Below are positions 44,761 to 56,340 of a stretch of 64,000 nucleotides of DNA, in pieces. Both the position numbers and the translations under genes were made by a program. This stretch comes from Rhododendron vialii (lineage: Eukaryota > Streptophyta > Magnoliopsida > Ericales > Ericaceae). Within the stretch, counting starts at the first letter, position 1. Each line of letters opens with the position of its first letter. The notes beneath the pieces were generated by a model. That model ran no database searches and was not told the origin of the DNA. It saw only the letters and a program-made list of their open reading frames with translations. The DNA lies in assembly GCF_030253575.1 (NCBI RefSeq), contig NC_080557.1, positions 647,501 to 711,500 of the forward strand. The letters run 5' to 3'.

Positions 44761-45235
44761 ATAACCTGCATACAATAACAATAATGCAAACTTAGAAGTC
44801 CAAAAAGGCAAAAAAAAATTAAAAATGCCAATAATACTCTTGAAATCCATAAGTGTTATGTCGTACATATGTTCAAGGCTAGGCAAACACCTACTTTTAC
44901 TTCCAATAGCTATGAACTATTATTCCAACACTTCAGGTTACCTTTTCGGCAAATATAAACAATTTCATGCAGATAACACTTAATCCCTACACTTAGTGGT
45001 GATTTCTACTAAGGCAAGTGTAAAACTGAACAATTTTTTTTAACAAAATATTCCGGTTTCTGATTACTGGAAGTGGTAAAAAATTTCGGTTTCTGATTAC
45101 TGAAACTTCTTACATCTTTTGGTTTCTTGTTACCGAAAGTTCTTACATCTTTCGACATTCAAAAACCGAAAGTTCTTACCAATTTCGGGATCTAATTACC
45201 GAAATCGCTACACAAATATCGAACTTGATTCACGT
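44560..45235. repeat. Right subterminal array of TTTCGGTTTCTGATTACCGA-like repeats
   Basis: At least eight degenerate copies, for example at 44614, 45054, 45088, 45117 and 45185. Each is a small imperfect palindrome (TTTCGGT...ACCGAAA) and mirrors the motifs at the left end. Confidence 0.65.
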
Positions 45236-45341
45236 TATTATCGTTTTCGACTACGTACATATCTCAACATTCAAAAACCATAAATAAGAAAGTAAAAATA
45301 ACCTAATTACCAAAATGTCTACACAAACACAGGAGCACAGA

Positions 45342-45362
45342 GGGGGGGGGGGGGGGGGGGGG
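45342..45362. repeat. Poly-G run
   Basis: About 20 G just inside the right part of the second MULE. Confidence 0.9.
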
Positions 45363-45706
45363 TGGCGGTGGTGCGATGGTGTTTTGGCAGGAGTGGTGGT
45401 GGTGCGGTGGTGTTATTAATCTGCAGGAGGTGGATATGGAGGTGTGGGCGGGCTATGGAGATGATGGGAGCCGGTAGGGCTTCATTTGAAGAGTTAAAAG
45501 TGTAATTTTAGGTTTTTTGAGAGGAATGGTATAATGGGAAGATCTGATACATTTAATGGGTTATATGGAGAAAATTTTTATTTTAAAATATTGGGGATGG
45601 GTTATGTGAAGGAAGTGGGCTAATGGAGAAAATAAAGGGTTGCGAATAGTCGCCCCCTTTTTTATTCGTAATTAGTTTTGAAGTTTTTGACTTATTTAAT
45701 TACCTA

Positions 45707-45879
45707 CTAGGGTTTGCCCGTGCCTGAAGGCACGGTGCAACGTGAGATCTAATTAGTGTTAATTATGCAATTAATATTGTTTGAGAGAGAGAGGGAGAGC
45801 CGTAGGATTTATGGAGCAAATCAATGGTTAGGATTTATAGAGAGATAAGATTCAAAACCCTTCTCCCTTATTATGTAGA
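45707..45879 (-). mobile_element. Mini-Helitron, nonautonomous, complete
   Basis: On the minus strand it starts TCTACATAATAAGGGAGAAG and ends with the hairpin CCGTGCC-TTCA-GGCACGG, then GCAAACC and CTAG. The flanking bases on that strand are A before and T after, the Helitron AT insertion site. The 7-bp stem is perfect and lies about 7 bp from the end, as expected. 173 bp, no coding capacity. Confidence 0.85.
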
Positions 45880-46447
45880 TGAGTTTTTCATGCACCTATA
45901 AACCCTTTTGCCAATAATGAACAATTTTACTTAATCAAATAGAAAACCGTGACTAAAAGCAAGCTCATCCTTGCAAATGCCGAAATTTGGTATTAAGAAT
46001 AACAAAATCTTAAATCCTCTTTCACCCTCGCGCCAAACTCAATGCAAAATTTTGGCAATGCCATTCCTAGGGCCAAACTTGGTATCCAATTTGGCAATTG
46101 CTAAACTTGCCACATCATCACAACCATTTACTATGTGTCGAAAATGGAATTTGTTTAATCCAATACTCTGGATTTGAGAGTGTTCCAAAATGACATTAAA
46201 CCGGTGCAGCTATTTTTGGGCATAGAGCAAGCCATAAAATTGACTTTAACATTGTTATTTTGGTACCAACGGGTGGACTTGCTCTAATTTGGTACGGGTG
46301 TTTTGAATTGTGTCGACTGTCATGATTTGCATGGAACACAAACTCCATTGAAGCAAAGATGGCAGGTGGGTGCTGAACAGGCTGTTGTTGCATGCACTAC
46401 TGATGAATGGGGGCGGGGCAAGTGCTACTCAAATGATTACTATTTGA

Positions 46448-48325
46448 GGTTTAGACTTCATAGAGTAGTTTGTGCAATTTTAGCGGTTCAAAAGTGTCTT
46501 AATAATGATTTAAAAAATTTGTTTTTATTGGTTTAGATTTGTTAAAAGACTCTGACCGGTCAGAGCAAGAGTGTTTAAACAAATGTGGATCACTAATTGT
46601 CAAGATTGGAGGCCGAGATGCAATTGCTTGGCCGAGATGCAATTGCTTCCTGCCATCTGTTTTTGGACTTGGACTATAATGAAGTCTTTTTTTCATGTTT
46701 GTTATTATGATAATGTTATTAATACAACATTTTTCACAAAAATATACACAAAATGGTCACGTAACATAGTTTCCATGGAATAAGATGTTTTACAGTAAGT
46801 AATGAGGTAGTGTCAAATAGATATGTTGCGCTGATTGTTAAAAATATTGTGTTATTAGGTCATCCATAGTGGTAAAATCAAAAAAAGATAATCAAAAGTT
46901 GACACATCAGCTTTTGATTATTTACTTAAGAGGTTGCTAAGCTTAACAATGTTGAGCTTCACAATGGTCACTTCTAGTCCATAACCAAAATAAGGATCCA
47001 TTAGGATATCCACAATGCTATAATAAAAAATTGATAACTTAAAGTTGCCACATCAGCTTTTGATTATTCATTTAAAAGATTGCTAGGTTAGTAATGTAGA
47101 TGTTTACAATGACATAATCAAAATTGGATAACCAAAACTTGTCATATCATCTTTTCAAACTACAAAAAACTAAAAACTGTGAACAGTAGAAAACAGGTTT
47201 TCTAAAAATAGTTTTAAAACTAATAGAAACTATTTACTAGAAATATTAGAAAATAGTTTTTGAAACTTTTTTTTTGGAAAAAAACTATTTTTTAAAAAAA
47301 TAATTTTTTTGAAAATATTGTTCGAAAAGAAAGAGAGAGGGGAAAAGGGAAGAGAAATAAAACATTTTTGTATAATGATTGGTGTATTTGATCGAGAATA
47401 TGTAGGGTACTCTAATAAATTTGATTATTGTCAAAAGGTTGCTAGTCTTGATTATTCAAAATCCAAAATTTGATTATTTTTAAGGAGGTTGTTAAGTTTG
47501 ATTATAGCATTATGAGCCATATTTTGCACTAATATTGTTAACTTTAAAAATCTTTTACTTTTGATTATAGCATTGTGGATACTCTTAGACTTTTCCTAAT
47601 TGTTGTACTCCAACAAATAAGTGACTATATAACTAGAGTGTAAAGTGGTTTACTGATTAATGAATTGAATTATAATGATCATTGAGATTGACCTCGTGAT
47701 CAAGACATGTGATCGATCTAAGGGTTTGTTGTATTTTAAGATTTTAAATTCGACATCTTTCAGGTGTTATCATCAACTCTCATATGGTTAGTTTATACAG
47801 AAAATTGTCACAGCTTTAATTAAGTCTCTCACTAATTGACGGTTGCAACGTGTATTTGATTGCCATTGTTAAACGTGACAACGAATGGAGTGAGAAAAAT
47901 ATATTCCTCACTTTGAATAAGGAGTGCGTTTTGAGGCATGACCAAAGGGGTGCGAGAATTGGATTATGTTGGAGGGAAATTTTATTGGATGCTCATGGGT
48001 AACGTCATGTCGTGTTGCAAGCCTTCTATAACCACATTTCATTAGTCTTAATTTAGGGAAAAATTAGTGGATGTTGGTGGGGTAACGTCATATCGTGTCC
48101 TAATCTTTTTATAACATTTTACGAGTCCTAAATTAAAGACTATCGACTACGCATGAATGTATGACTATGGTGAGACTTGAAGTGTCCAACTCAATAACTA
48201 TCGTGTTACACAAGGATGGATAATTTTTATAACTTTTTTGCTAGCTTCTCCTACTGACGACATCTTAGAACACCTCGGGCCCTTACTTCTTTTTTTTTTA
48301 ATCATTCTAACGCGAAAATTGAGTA
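46448..48325. repeat. Direct repeat A, left copy (upstream of the FGGY gene)
   Basis: Matches 60314-61432 in the same orientation from GGTTTAGACTTCATAGAGTA through CACCTCGGGCCCTTACT. The left copy contains an extra 727-bp element at 46858-47584 absent from the right copy. No coding frame was seen. Confidence 0.85.
46858..47584. mobile_element. Tourist-like element with TTA target duplication
   Basis: Starts GGTCATCCATAGTGG and ends GTGGATACTC (inverse GAGTATCCACAATGC). TTA lies at 46855-46857 and 47585-47587. The empty site GTTATTAGAC is preserved at about 60698 in the right copy of repeat A. The inner sequence matches the element at 51102-52164. Confidence 0.85.
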
Positions 48326-48802
48326 AGAGACCATTTTCTAATTAATGAGAACTTTTGTAGTGTGAAACTTCCAATTTTCAACTTAGCTATTGCCTCGATG
48401 GTCAAGACCTGAAATTTAGGAGTTCAGATATTAACATCTTTTTTCAAGCCAATTCGCTTAGAATTTAATTAGGACCTCCAAAGGGGGCGGTGGAATTGAT
48501 TTTCCACAATTAATGCACGTCGGCGACACCCGAGTTATAAAAAGAACTTAAAATTCAGCTCATGATTAAAGAAGATTGGCGCCATTTGCGGTGCTGAACG
48601 ATCTCAGCCGTCCATAGGTTTTCTCGGAAAAGTTTCATTAAAATCCAGACCGTTCAATGCACTTTGGATGCATGTGATGTTGCTTATAAACAGTTATTCA
48701 CGGAAAATTCCGTAAAAAAGATAATTGGGATTGGAAGATCACACGTTGGTTTTGTTCCTAATCATCCCCAGATCAGCATAAAAGTGAGAGTTTAGCTCAT
48801 AA
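48326..48802 (+). promoter_or_regulatory. Distal upstream region of the FGGY gene, displaced by insertions
   Basis: This 0.48 kb is contiguous with the FGGY leader in the copy at 7656-8640 but is now 3.4 kb further from the start codon because of the elements at 48803-52181. No specific promoter motif is claimed. Confidence 0.6.
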
Positions 48803-50511
48803 GAGCATCTCTAGTCTTCAGCCATTTTTTCTCTCAAATTTGAGTCAAATTTTGGGTAAAAACCTATTTTGGGTAGGCACATCTCCAACCATCAAACCCA
48901 AATTTTACCCATATATATATATTTATTTATTTATTTATTCTTAATGGCATAGTGGTAAATAAGGTAAAATAGTCAAATCAAAAAATGAGGAGACCTAGTA
49001 CTCTTCTCTCTCCATCTCCGGCTCTCTCTCCCCCAAAATCAAACACAAATTTTTTTTCTCACAAAACTCAAAACTGGATACAACCATAAAAGATAACTTT
49101 GAAACTCGTTCATCATCATTGGAGGAGGCTAGAAGAGAAGACGACAACGCTGGGGGACACAAGACGGCTTAAAGGTCACAACGCCAATGCCACTTTCTGC
49201 ATCGCCTCTCAGACCGCCGGCCCTCGGCTTGCCACCACTGCCGACAAGGTTCTCTCTCCCTCCTCCTCTTCCCCCTCTCTTTCTCTCTCTAACTAGCCGT
49301 TGTGGAATATGACTGTCCCTAACTCTGTATCTTGGACAATCAGGAAAATTTTCAATCTGAGGTATTTTGTGCAGTCTTGGATTACTTACCAGGTGGGTAA
49401 TGGAAATCAAACTTTCTTGTGGTTAGATAATTGGCACCCATTGGGTCCACTGCTTGCTAGATTTGGTGCCCGAGTGACTTATAATCTGGGTAGGAATCTA
49501 CAGGCTAAAGTGGCTTCTATTATTGTTGATAATCATTGGCTTTGGCCCAGGGGAGGAATACAATCACTAGAAAGATTATTGAGCATACACCGGTTTCTCT
49601 TCTTTCTAATACTACCAGGGAAGACTCTATTATTTGGAACTTAAATGCCAATGGTAGATTCTCTGTCCAGTCTGCCTGGAATGCATTCAGAAGGCCCAAA
49701 CCTCCGGTCCCTTGGGCTAAAGTAGTGTGGTACAAGCATGCAGTTCCTAGGTGGGCTATTGTGCAATGGTTGGCCATCCTGTGTAGACTTTCCACAAAGG
49801 ACAAGTTGCAGCAGTGGGGTGTCTTGGTGGAAAACCAATGTGTGTTGTGTTCAACTACTATGGAATCTCATGAGCGTCTATTTTTTCAGTGCCCTTTTTC
49901 ATCTCAGTTGTGGAGCTTGTTGCAAATGAAGTTTAGTTCCTTTTGCAGCCTCTCTATTCTTTCACAGGTGGTAGATTGGATGGTTCAACACCATACTGAC
50001 ACTCTTTTCTTGAATCTGGTGGCTAAAGTGATTTTTGCTGCTACGATTTATCATGTTTGGGGGGAGCGTAACAGACGTATTTTCCAACAGCATAGAGGCT
50101 TAGATGTGCGAAATTTGGAAGCTCAGATTTGTACAGAGGTTAGAGCTTGTATTAGTTCTTGGAGAGGAGTGAAGAGAATAGGAGTTAATTTGGCTCTTTG
50201 CTCTCGTTGGCGCTTTTCTACTTGTATTTTTGACTCTAGGTATTAGCGAGTAGCTTGTATAGTTGCTGAATTTGGGTTAGTTGTATTTTCTATTGTATAG
50301 TGTTCTTCTGAGCAATTTTTTGGCTTGGTTCACTGGGGAATGCATCTTTGATTTTGTATCCTGTTTGTTGTGAATAAAACTTTAACTACCTAAAAAAAAA
50401 AATTGTCCAAAATGGAGAAGAATTTGGGTCAAAGATTGGAGAGAGATTTTTATGATTTTTGCTCCATTTTTAAAATTTGAGTCTTAAAATAAGTCAAGGC
50501 TGGACATGTTC
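48803..50511. mobile_element. Tourist-like element E1 with TAA target duplication, hosting a LINE fragment
   Basis: Starts GAGCATCTCTAGTCTTCAGC and ends CTGGACATGTTC (inverse GAACATGTCCAGCC), with TAA at 48800-48802 and 50512-50514. Most of its interior from about 49290 to 50401 is a LINE 3' fragment. Confidence 0.75.
49297..50401 (+). mobile_element. 5'-truncated LINE fragment with poly-A tail
   Basis: It encodes the end of a LINE polyprotein: SWITYQVGNGNQTFLWLDNW in one frame, then after a frame change near 49540 a 236-residue frame ending at 50246. The latter contains the reverse-transcriptase zinc-binding (zf-RVT) domain (AVPRWAIVQWLAILCRLSTK, CVLCSTTMESHERLFFQCPF with its C-x2-C and H/C ligands). 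A 3' UTR with AATAAA and a poly-A run at 50391-50401 follows. Reverse transcriptase and endonuclease domains are missing, so it is a dead-on-arrival insert within E1. Confidence 0.85.
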
Positions 50512-50514
50512 TAA

Positions 50515-52181
50515 GAGCATCCGCAATGGTAATAATCAAAACCAATAATCAAAATGTGTCACGTCAGCATTTGATTATTCATTTAGTTCATAATCAAACT
50601 TAACAACCTCTACCTCAACATTGGTTATTTTTGCATCCCTAACCAAAAAACCCCCCACAATACAAAATGCACATTTGTCCAGTCACAAACGAATTTCAAT
50701 TATGCACCCGATCACACCAAATTATTCGTCTCGATGAGACGATTTCAATGTGGAGTGTTTTTGATTTATTGAGTTTGGTTATTAAGTTTGGCTATTGAGT
50801 TTTGATTATTGATAAAAGTTGTTAAGTTTGGTTATAAAACTTTGTTTGGTTTGCTTCTCAAAAAGAATTTTTCAAAAAATTTCCTTTAGATTCCTCTTAC
50901 TTCCAATATTTCTCCCACTATCTCTCTCCACTTATTACCCATACTATTTTTCAAAAAACTTTTCAAAAAACAAAATAAACACAACAGAAATGAGTGAAAT
51001 TTGATTATTTACTAAAATGCTTGTAACTTTGCTTATTATAATGTGGGTGTTTTTTTGAACATTATTATTAAGTTTGATTATCCAAACTCATTTGTTTATT
51101 AGGCCATCCACAGTGGCATAATCAAAAATGGATAACCAAAAGTTGACATATCAGCTTTTGATTATCCATTTAAGAGGTTGCTAAGCTTAACAAAGTTGAG
51201 GTCCACAATGATCACTTCTAGTCCATAACTAAAATAAGGGATATACTACAATTTCACTCTCTCTCCCTTTGTGTTTTCCACCATTGATCACTTTCCTCCA
51301 TTACACTTTTTTTTTGACAAAAATATATCAATCTTCTCCTTTAATTTTGGGAAAAAAATTAGTGACTTTCTTCCCTAATATTATGAATTTGGAAAAAAAA
51401 TCATGTACTCAAAAAAAAAAAAACCAGATATGTTCTTGAATTTGTAAAAAAATGTAAGGTTCTTTATGTACTCAACCATATGGAGAGGAACGAAAAAAGA
51501 ATAAAATAAAAACTAAAAAACAAAAGTGAAATACCTTAATGTGGCGACAAATGTTTTCTACCATTGATCACTTCTCCATTACAATTTTTTTTTTGGCAAA
51601 AATATATTGATTTTCTCCCTTAATTTTGGAGGAGAAATTGGTGACTTCCTTCCCTCATATTATGAATTTGGAAAAAATATCATGTACTAAAAAAAAAAAA
51701 ACAGATGTGCTCTTGAATTTGTAAAAGAATGCAAAATTCTTCATGTACTCAACCACAAGGAGAGGAACGAAAAAGAATAAAATAAAAACGAAAAAAAAAG
51801 TAAAATACCTTAATCCGGTGATAATGAGTTGAATTGTACGTGATTGAAAGATATGAACTTCACTTTTGGAGGGAAAGAAAAAGAAAGAGTTTGTGGCTGA
51901 AGAAAATGAGATATACAGCAAGCGAAGAAAATACCATTTGAAACACGCGTGTACATAAATTTTAGAACCAGTTAACTTATGTGGTGTGAGATCTACAAAT
52001 TTTGATTATCGAAAAAGGTTGCTAGTTTTGGTTATCCAAAGTTCAAAATTTGATTATTTCTAAGAATGTTGTTAAGTTTGATTATACCATTGTGAACCAT
52101 CTTTTACCCCAATATTATTAACTTTAAAAATAATTTGCTTTTAATTATGCTACTGTAAATGACCTTACAACGTGGATGGTC
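50515..52181. mobile_element. Tourist-like element E2 with TAA target duplication
   Basis: Starts GAGCATCCGCAATGG and ends CGTGGATGGTC (inverse GACCATCCACGTTG), with TAA at 50512-50514 and 52182-52184. Element E3 is nested inside it. Confidence 0.65.
51102..52164. mobile_element. Tourist-like element E3, nested in E2, TTA target duplication
   Basis: Starts GGCCATCCACAGTGGCATAA and ends with the complement of GGTCATTTACAGTAGCATAA. TTA lies at 51099-51101 and 52165-52167. An internal tandem duplication with a 280-bp period (CCATTGATCACTT at 51281 and 51561) is present. Confidence 0.75.
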
Positions 52182-52381
52182 TAACATAACCAAATTAGCG
52201 AAGGATTTTAAGAGAGACGAACAAAGATTTGAGTCTGATCAAAAAAAAAAGACAAAGATTAGAGTCGGAGAGAGAGAGAGAGAGGACAAAAAACCGGAAA
52301 AATAAAATGGCTGGGGGAGGGAGACCGTGGTCCGATACAATCCCACTGCTGGACTCATCCACCCGATTCTCCTCCGTCGAA

Positions 52382-55300
52382 ATGGCAACCGCCGTTCCCC
52401 TCCACGTCCCCCGCCGCTCCGTCTTCCTCGGCGTCGACGTCGGCACCGGCAGCGCTCGCGCAGGTCCATTTTCATTCGCAAACGCTCTTTTTCTTATGCG
52501 AGTTCGATTGGTTGGTACTATACTATCGGTTTGATTCCTTCGCCCCCCCCCCCCCCCCCCTCAACTTTTTTTACGGTTGTGATTTTTGGCTTTCTGATGT
52601 TTACTGTTCCATTGCTGTGGCTGTTTATATCGTTATTATACTTAATCCAATCCAATCCCGTCCCTCTAAAATGGCGCCAAACTTGTTCTTCGACCAGTTA
52701 TGCCCTTGTCAGGGGTGTCCGGGCCAGCTTACACGCACCTCAACTAATCCCCTTCCCAATCCGGTCAAAGGCAAGCCATCCACGCCGGGATTAGGGAATT
52801 CGCGAGAAATTATTTCTTGAAGCTTGACCCCAAGTATCGAAACATGGTCAATTGTGTGGGGGAGCAAACCCACTAGCCAACCGAACTAAGCCTTGGGGCT
52901 GTGCCCTTGGGATTTGATGGTGGGTTGCTCTTTGATGGTACATATTAAATACATGTTTTGTGAAGTTAGTTAAACTTAATAGAGTACAGCCAATTAATGC
53001 CCATTATTGGGCGTCTGGGAGTTGTAGATTGAAGACAAACCTAGCCTTTTGCATTGTCCATAGACTCAAACTCACAACCGAAGATTGGAAGGTTGATATG
53101 TTCTGAGATGGGAGTTCATTGTTCAGTATGCAATTCTAGTAGAGACCCTCAATCATGCCATTATTCTGTTTAATTGCCATTTGCTTAAAGCTCTTATAGG
53201 AGTTACGATAATGTATATTAATTGACATGGTTAAGTCTATTGCTGATTCTCGGTTTAAGGTTATTTGATCTCCGAGATGAAATGGTTTATGATTCTTAAT
53301 TTGTGTAATCAAGTTTGATCAGAGTCCTGACCTTGGCAGTTTTTTGACTGGTCTGTTTAAAATGTGAGGTGAAAATTTGAATCTAGTTATTTTATGCGAT
53401 CCACGGAGTTACTCATATTTAGATAAGTTTATGAACCTTGTTGGATTTTATTGCTTTCTCATTCTATGATAAGTTAGAACTTTCTGGATTACTGCATTAG
53501 GTTTTGTCTATCATTTGTCCCTCTCCAATATTCTTTCCGAAAGAAATGCGAAATTTTCTATATTTTTCACACTTCAATTTTGTTTGATCCTATTTGTTGC
53601 ACTTAAAGTTAGAGCACAATGTATACATTCTCCTTGGACACTGCTATGTGTTCCTTAAGCATTGCTGCTCGATGCAGGTCTGTTTGATGAGGATGGAAAA
53701 CTTCTAGGTTCTGCTAGCAGCCCAATACAGATATGGAAGGAAGGTGATTGTGTTGAGGTGATAAACACTCAGATTCCATTTAACTCATGTGGATTGTAGA
53801 ACGGAGTCTTATGCTTATCTTTAAGCTATATATTTGGCCTAAAACCTATGTTTTGGAGGCTCTGGTGATTATTCATGAAATGAGGAATAACATTTTGGTA
53901 AAATAGCTGGCGTTACATGTTTAGGATCGCGTGTATGTCTAGCCATTCGTGTGTCTGAATGACTTTTATACATACTTTAATGATTTGATTTTGTTTCCGA
54001 ATCCAGCAATCTTCAACTGATATTTGGCATTCAATCTGTGCTGCCGTAAAATCAGCGTGTGCCCTTGCAAATGTAGCTGGGGTAGAAGTAACGGGTCTGG
54101 GATTTGCAGCCACTTGTTCACTCGGTTAGTAAATTTGGACCACTCTATCATAAACGTTGCTCTAATTTGGAACTTTATTGCATATGTTTCTTCGCTACTG
54201 AGTTATGATGCATGTGACCTGATAATAACTCATCCAAAATGACTTTTGTGTATAGTTGCTGTGGATTCTGAAGGCTCCCCTGTGTCAGTTTCTTGGAGTG
54301 GTGATTCAAGAAGAAATGTGATAGTATGGATGGACCATAGAGCTGTAAAGCAGGCTGAGAGGATCAATTCATATAATTCAACTGTGCTACAGTACTGCGG
54401 TGGGGCTCTTTCCCCTGAAATGCAACCGCCTAAGGTACCCTAGCAGTTAATGTGGGGGTTTGGTATGCTTTACTTCCTTCTAAATTTCATTTATTTCATT
54501 ACAATCTGCATAAGAGTGGTATGCCTCCAGTCCAGATGATAGGGTTGTCCCCATCTGTCGAGGGATATATGCCTCAAAGGTAGGATGACCTTCTCTAGGA
54601 TCTGAATTTTAGTGGCTATTTGGTTGAATTATCACAACTTTTTGATGAGGATTTTATTCATCTTTTCGATATATTGGGACCTTTGCTTTATGTAGAACGG
54701 GAGCATAAGTGTTTCTATTTCATATCATCTCAAACTTTCAGTTATCTGGTTGTCGTTCTTATTTCCTATTTCCCTGAGGGCCCTTGGAACTGGTTCCTTT
54801 ATTATTTTAACATGTTTTGCTTTTTATGTTTTGGAGAAGTATACAGTGGCTTTACCTGTTGTAGAAATCATCAGTAGAGTTTTTGAAAAACTTGCTAGTT
54901 GCTGCTTTCTTTGATTTTGGACGTATTGCGTGTTGAAAATTGTGAATGCATTTTTTTTCCAGCTTTTATGGATGAAAGAAAATTTGCAAGAATCCTGGAC
55001 GATGGTATTTAGATGGATGGATTTGAGTGATTGGTTGTCATACAGGTAGATTTAGTTGTTAATATGGTATGAAGATTTATTTTATTGTGTCTTTCACTTT
55101 CTTTTATGCAGAAACTCAAGTTTCTTTGCCGGCTTAAGTGAATGTCTTAATTATCATTATTTACCTAGAGCAACAGGAGATGATACTCGGAGTTTGTGCA
55201 CCACCGTGTGCAAATGGACCTATCTTGGTCATGCACACATGCAGCAAATCAAGGAGAAAGACTCCAGAGATATGGAAGCTTGTGGATGGGATGATGACTT

Positions 55301-56306
55301 CTGGGAGGAGATTGGCTTAGGTGATCTGGTGGATGGACATCATGCTAAGATAGGTATCCGTTAAGGCTTCTTTTTGCAAATTCATTTGTGTATTCCTTTT
55401 TCGGGTTGATGAGTTCTTTTGGAAACCAAGCATATTTTTTTCCCTGCTAAAAGAACAATGGCAAACTTTGCAAGGCTTTCTTTGTTATCATCTATGCCTT
55501 TTGTTTTCTTGTCTGCAGTTAATTAGTTGTTCTTTTATGCAAACAGGACGAAGTGTAGCTTTTCCTGGCCATGCTTTGGGTTCTGGTTTAACACCTACTG
55601 CTGCGAAGGCAAGAAACTTTGTACTAAAGAATTCATACTGATTAAAAGTGGCACTTCCTTGAGGTTTATTGATGAAGCAAATACACATACTTAGTAGCGG
55701 GGATAAAATTGCACATCCCTCTAACTCTGTTTGGGTTTGGAAGCAAACTCCCATGATAGTACCGAAATATACTGTGTTGGTTTTTTCTTTTTTATTTGAT
55801 TCTGCTAAGAAGGAATTTGAATTCAGGAATTGGGTCTGGTAGCTGGAACTCCTGTGGGAACTTCGCTGATTGATGCTCATGCTGGTGGTGTTGGGGTGAT
55901 GGAAAGTGTGCCTGTGTCAGATCCCGAAGGCAATTGCTGTTGTACTTTTTTGTCATAATCTAGCCAGTTGTTTCTGTAATTTTTTTTGTCTTGACAAAGT
56001 ATTTCTGTCCAGCTTTGGATGAGGAAGCAATATGCCGTCGCATGGTTTTAGTCTGTGGAACTTCTACCTGTCACATGGCTGTATCCAGAAGCAAGTTGTT
56101 CATCCCAGGGGTCTGGGGACCATTTTGGTCAGGTATGACTTTGAAACTTAATATGAGTTCCATGACTTTAAAGATGTCAATCTATGTAAGCTCTGTGATA
56201 GAAATTCGTAAATGGAATTTAATCGCAAGGCCTAGTGATTTATGAATAGGTGGATTATGTATTCAACCAATAATTTCGCAATTCTCCACATTGACATATA
56301 GGAATA

Positions 56307-56340
<34 letters not shown>

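Larger units (their letters stand above)
41994..45657. mobile_element. Second MULE, degenerate, with FAR1 and plant-mobile-domain remnants
   Basis: The left end GGGGGCCGCTATTTGCAACC and the right end, complementary to GGGGGCGACTATTCGCAACC, form terminal repeats that extend loosely inward. Inside lie a broken FAR1-type N-terminal region on the plus strand, plant-mobile-domain fragments on the minus strand, and arrays of TTTCGGT/ACCGAAA motifs near both ends. No catalytic transposase domain remains, so it is nonautonomous. No convincing target duplication was found. Confidence 0.6.

Noticed and set aside
52229-52820. Several long plus and minus frames around FGGY exon 1
   Set aside because: They are shadows of the GC-rich exon 1 and its leader in other frames; only the 52382 frame continues through conserved FGGY exons.
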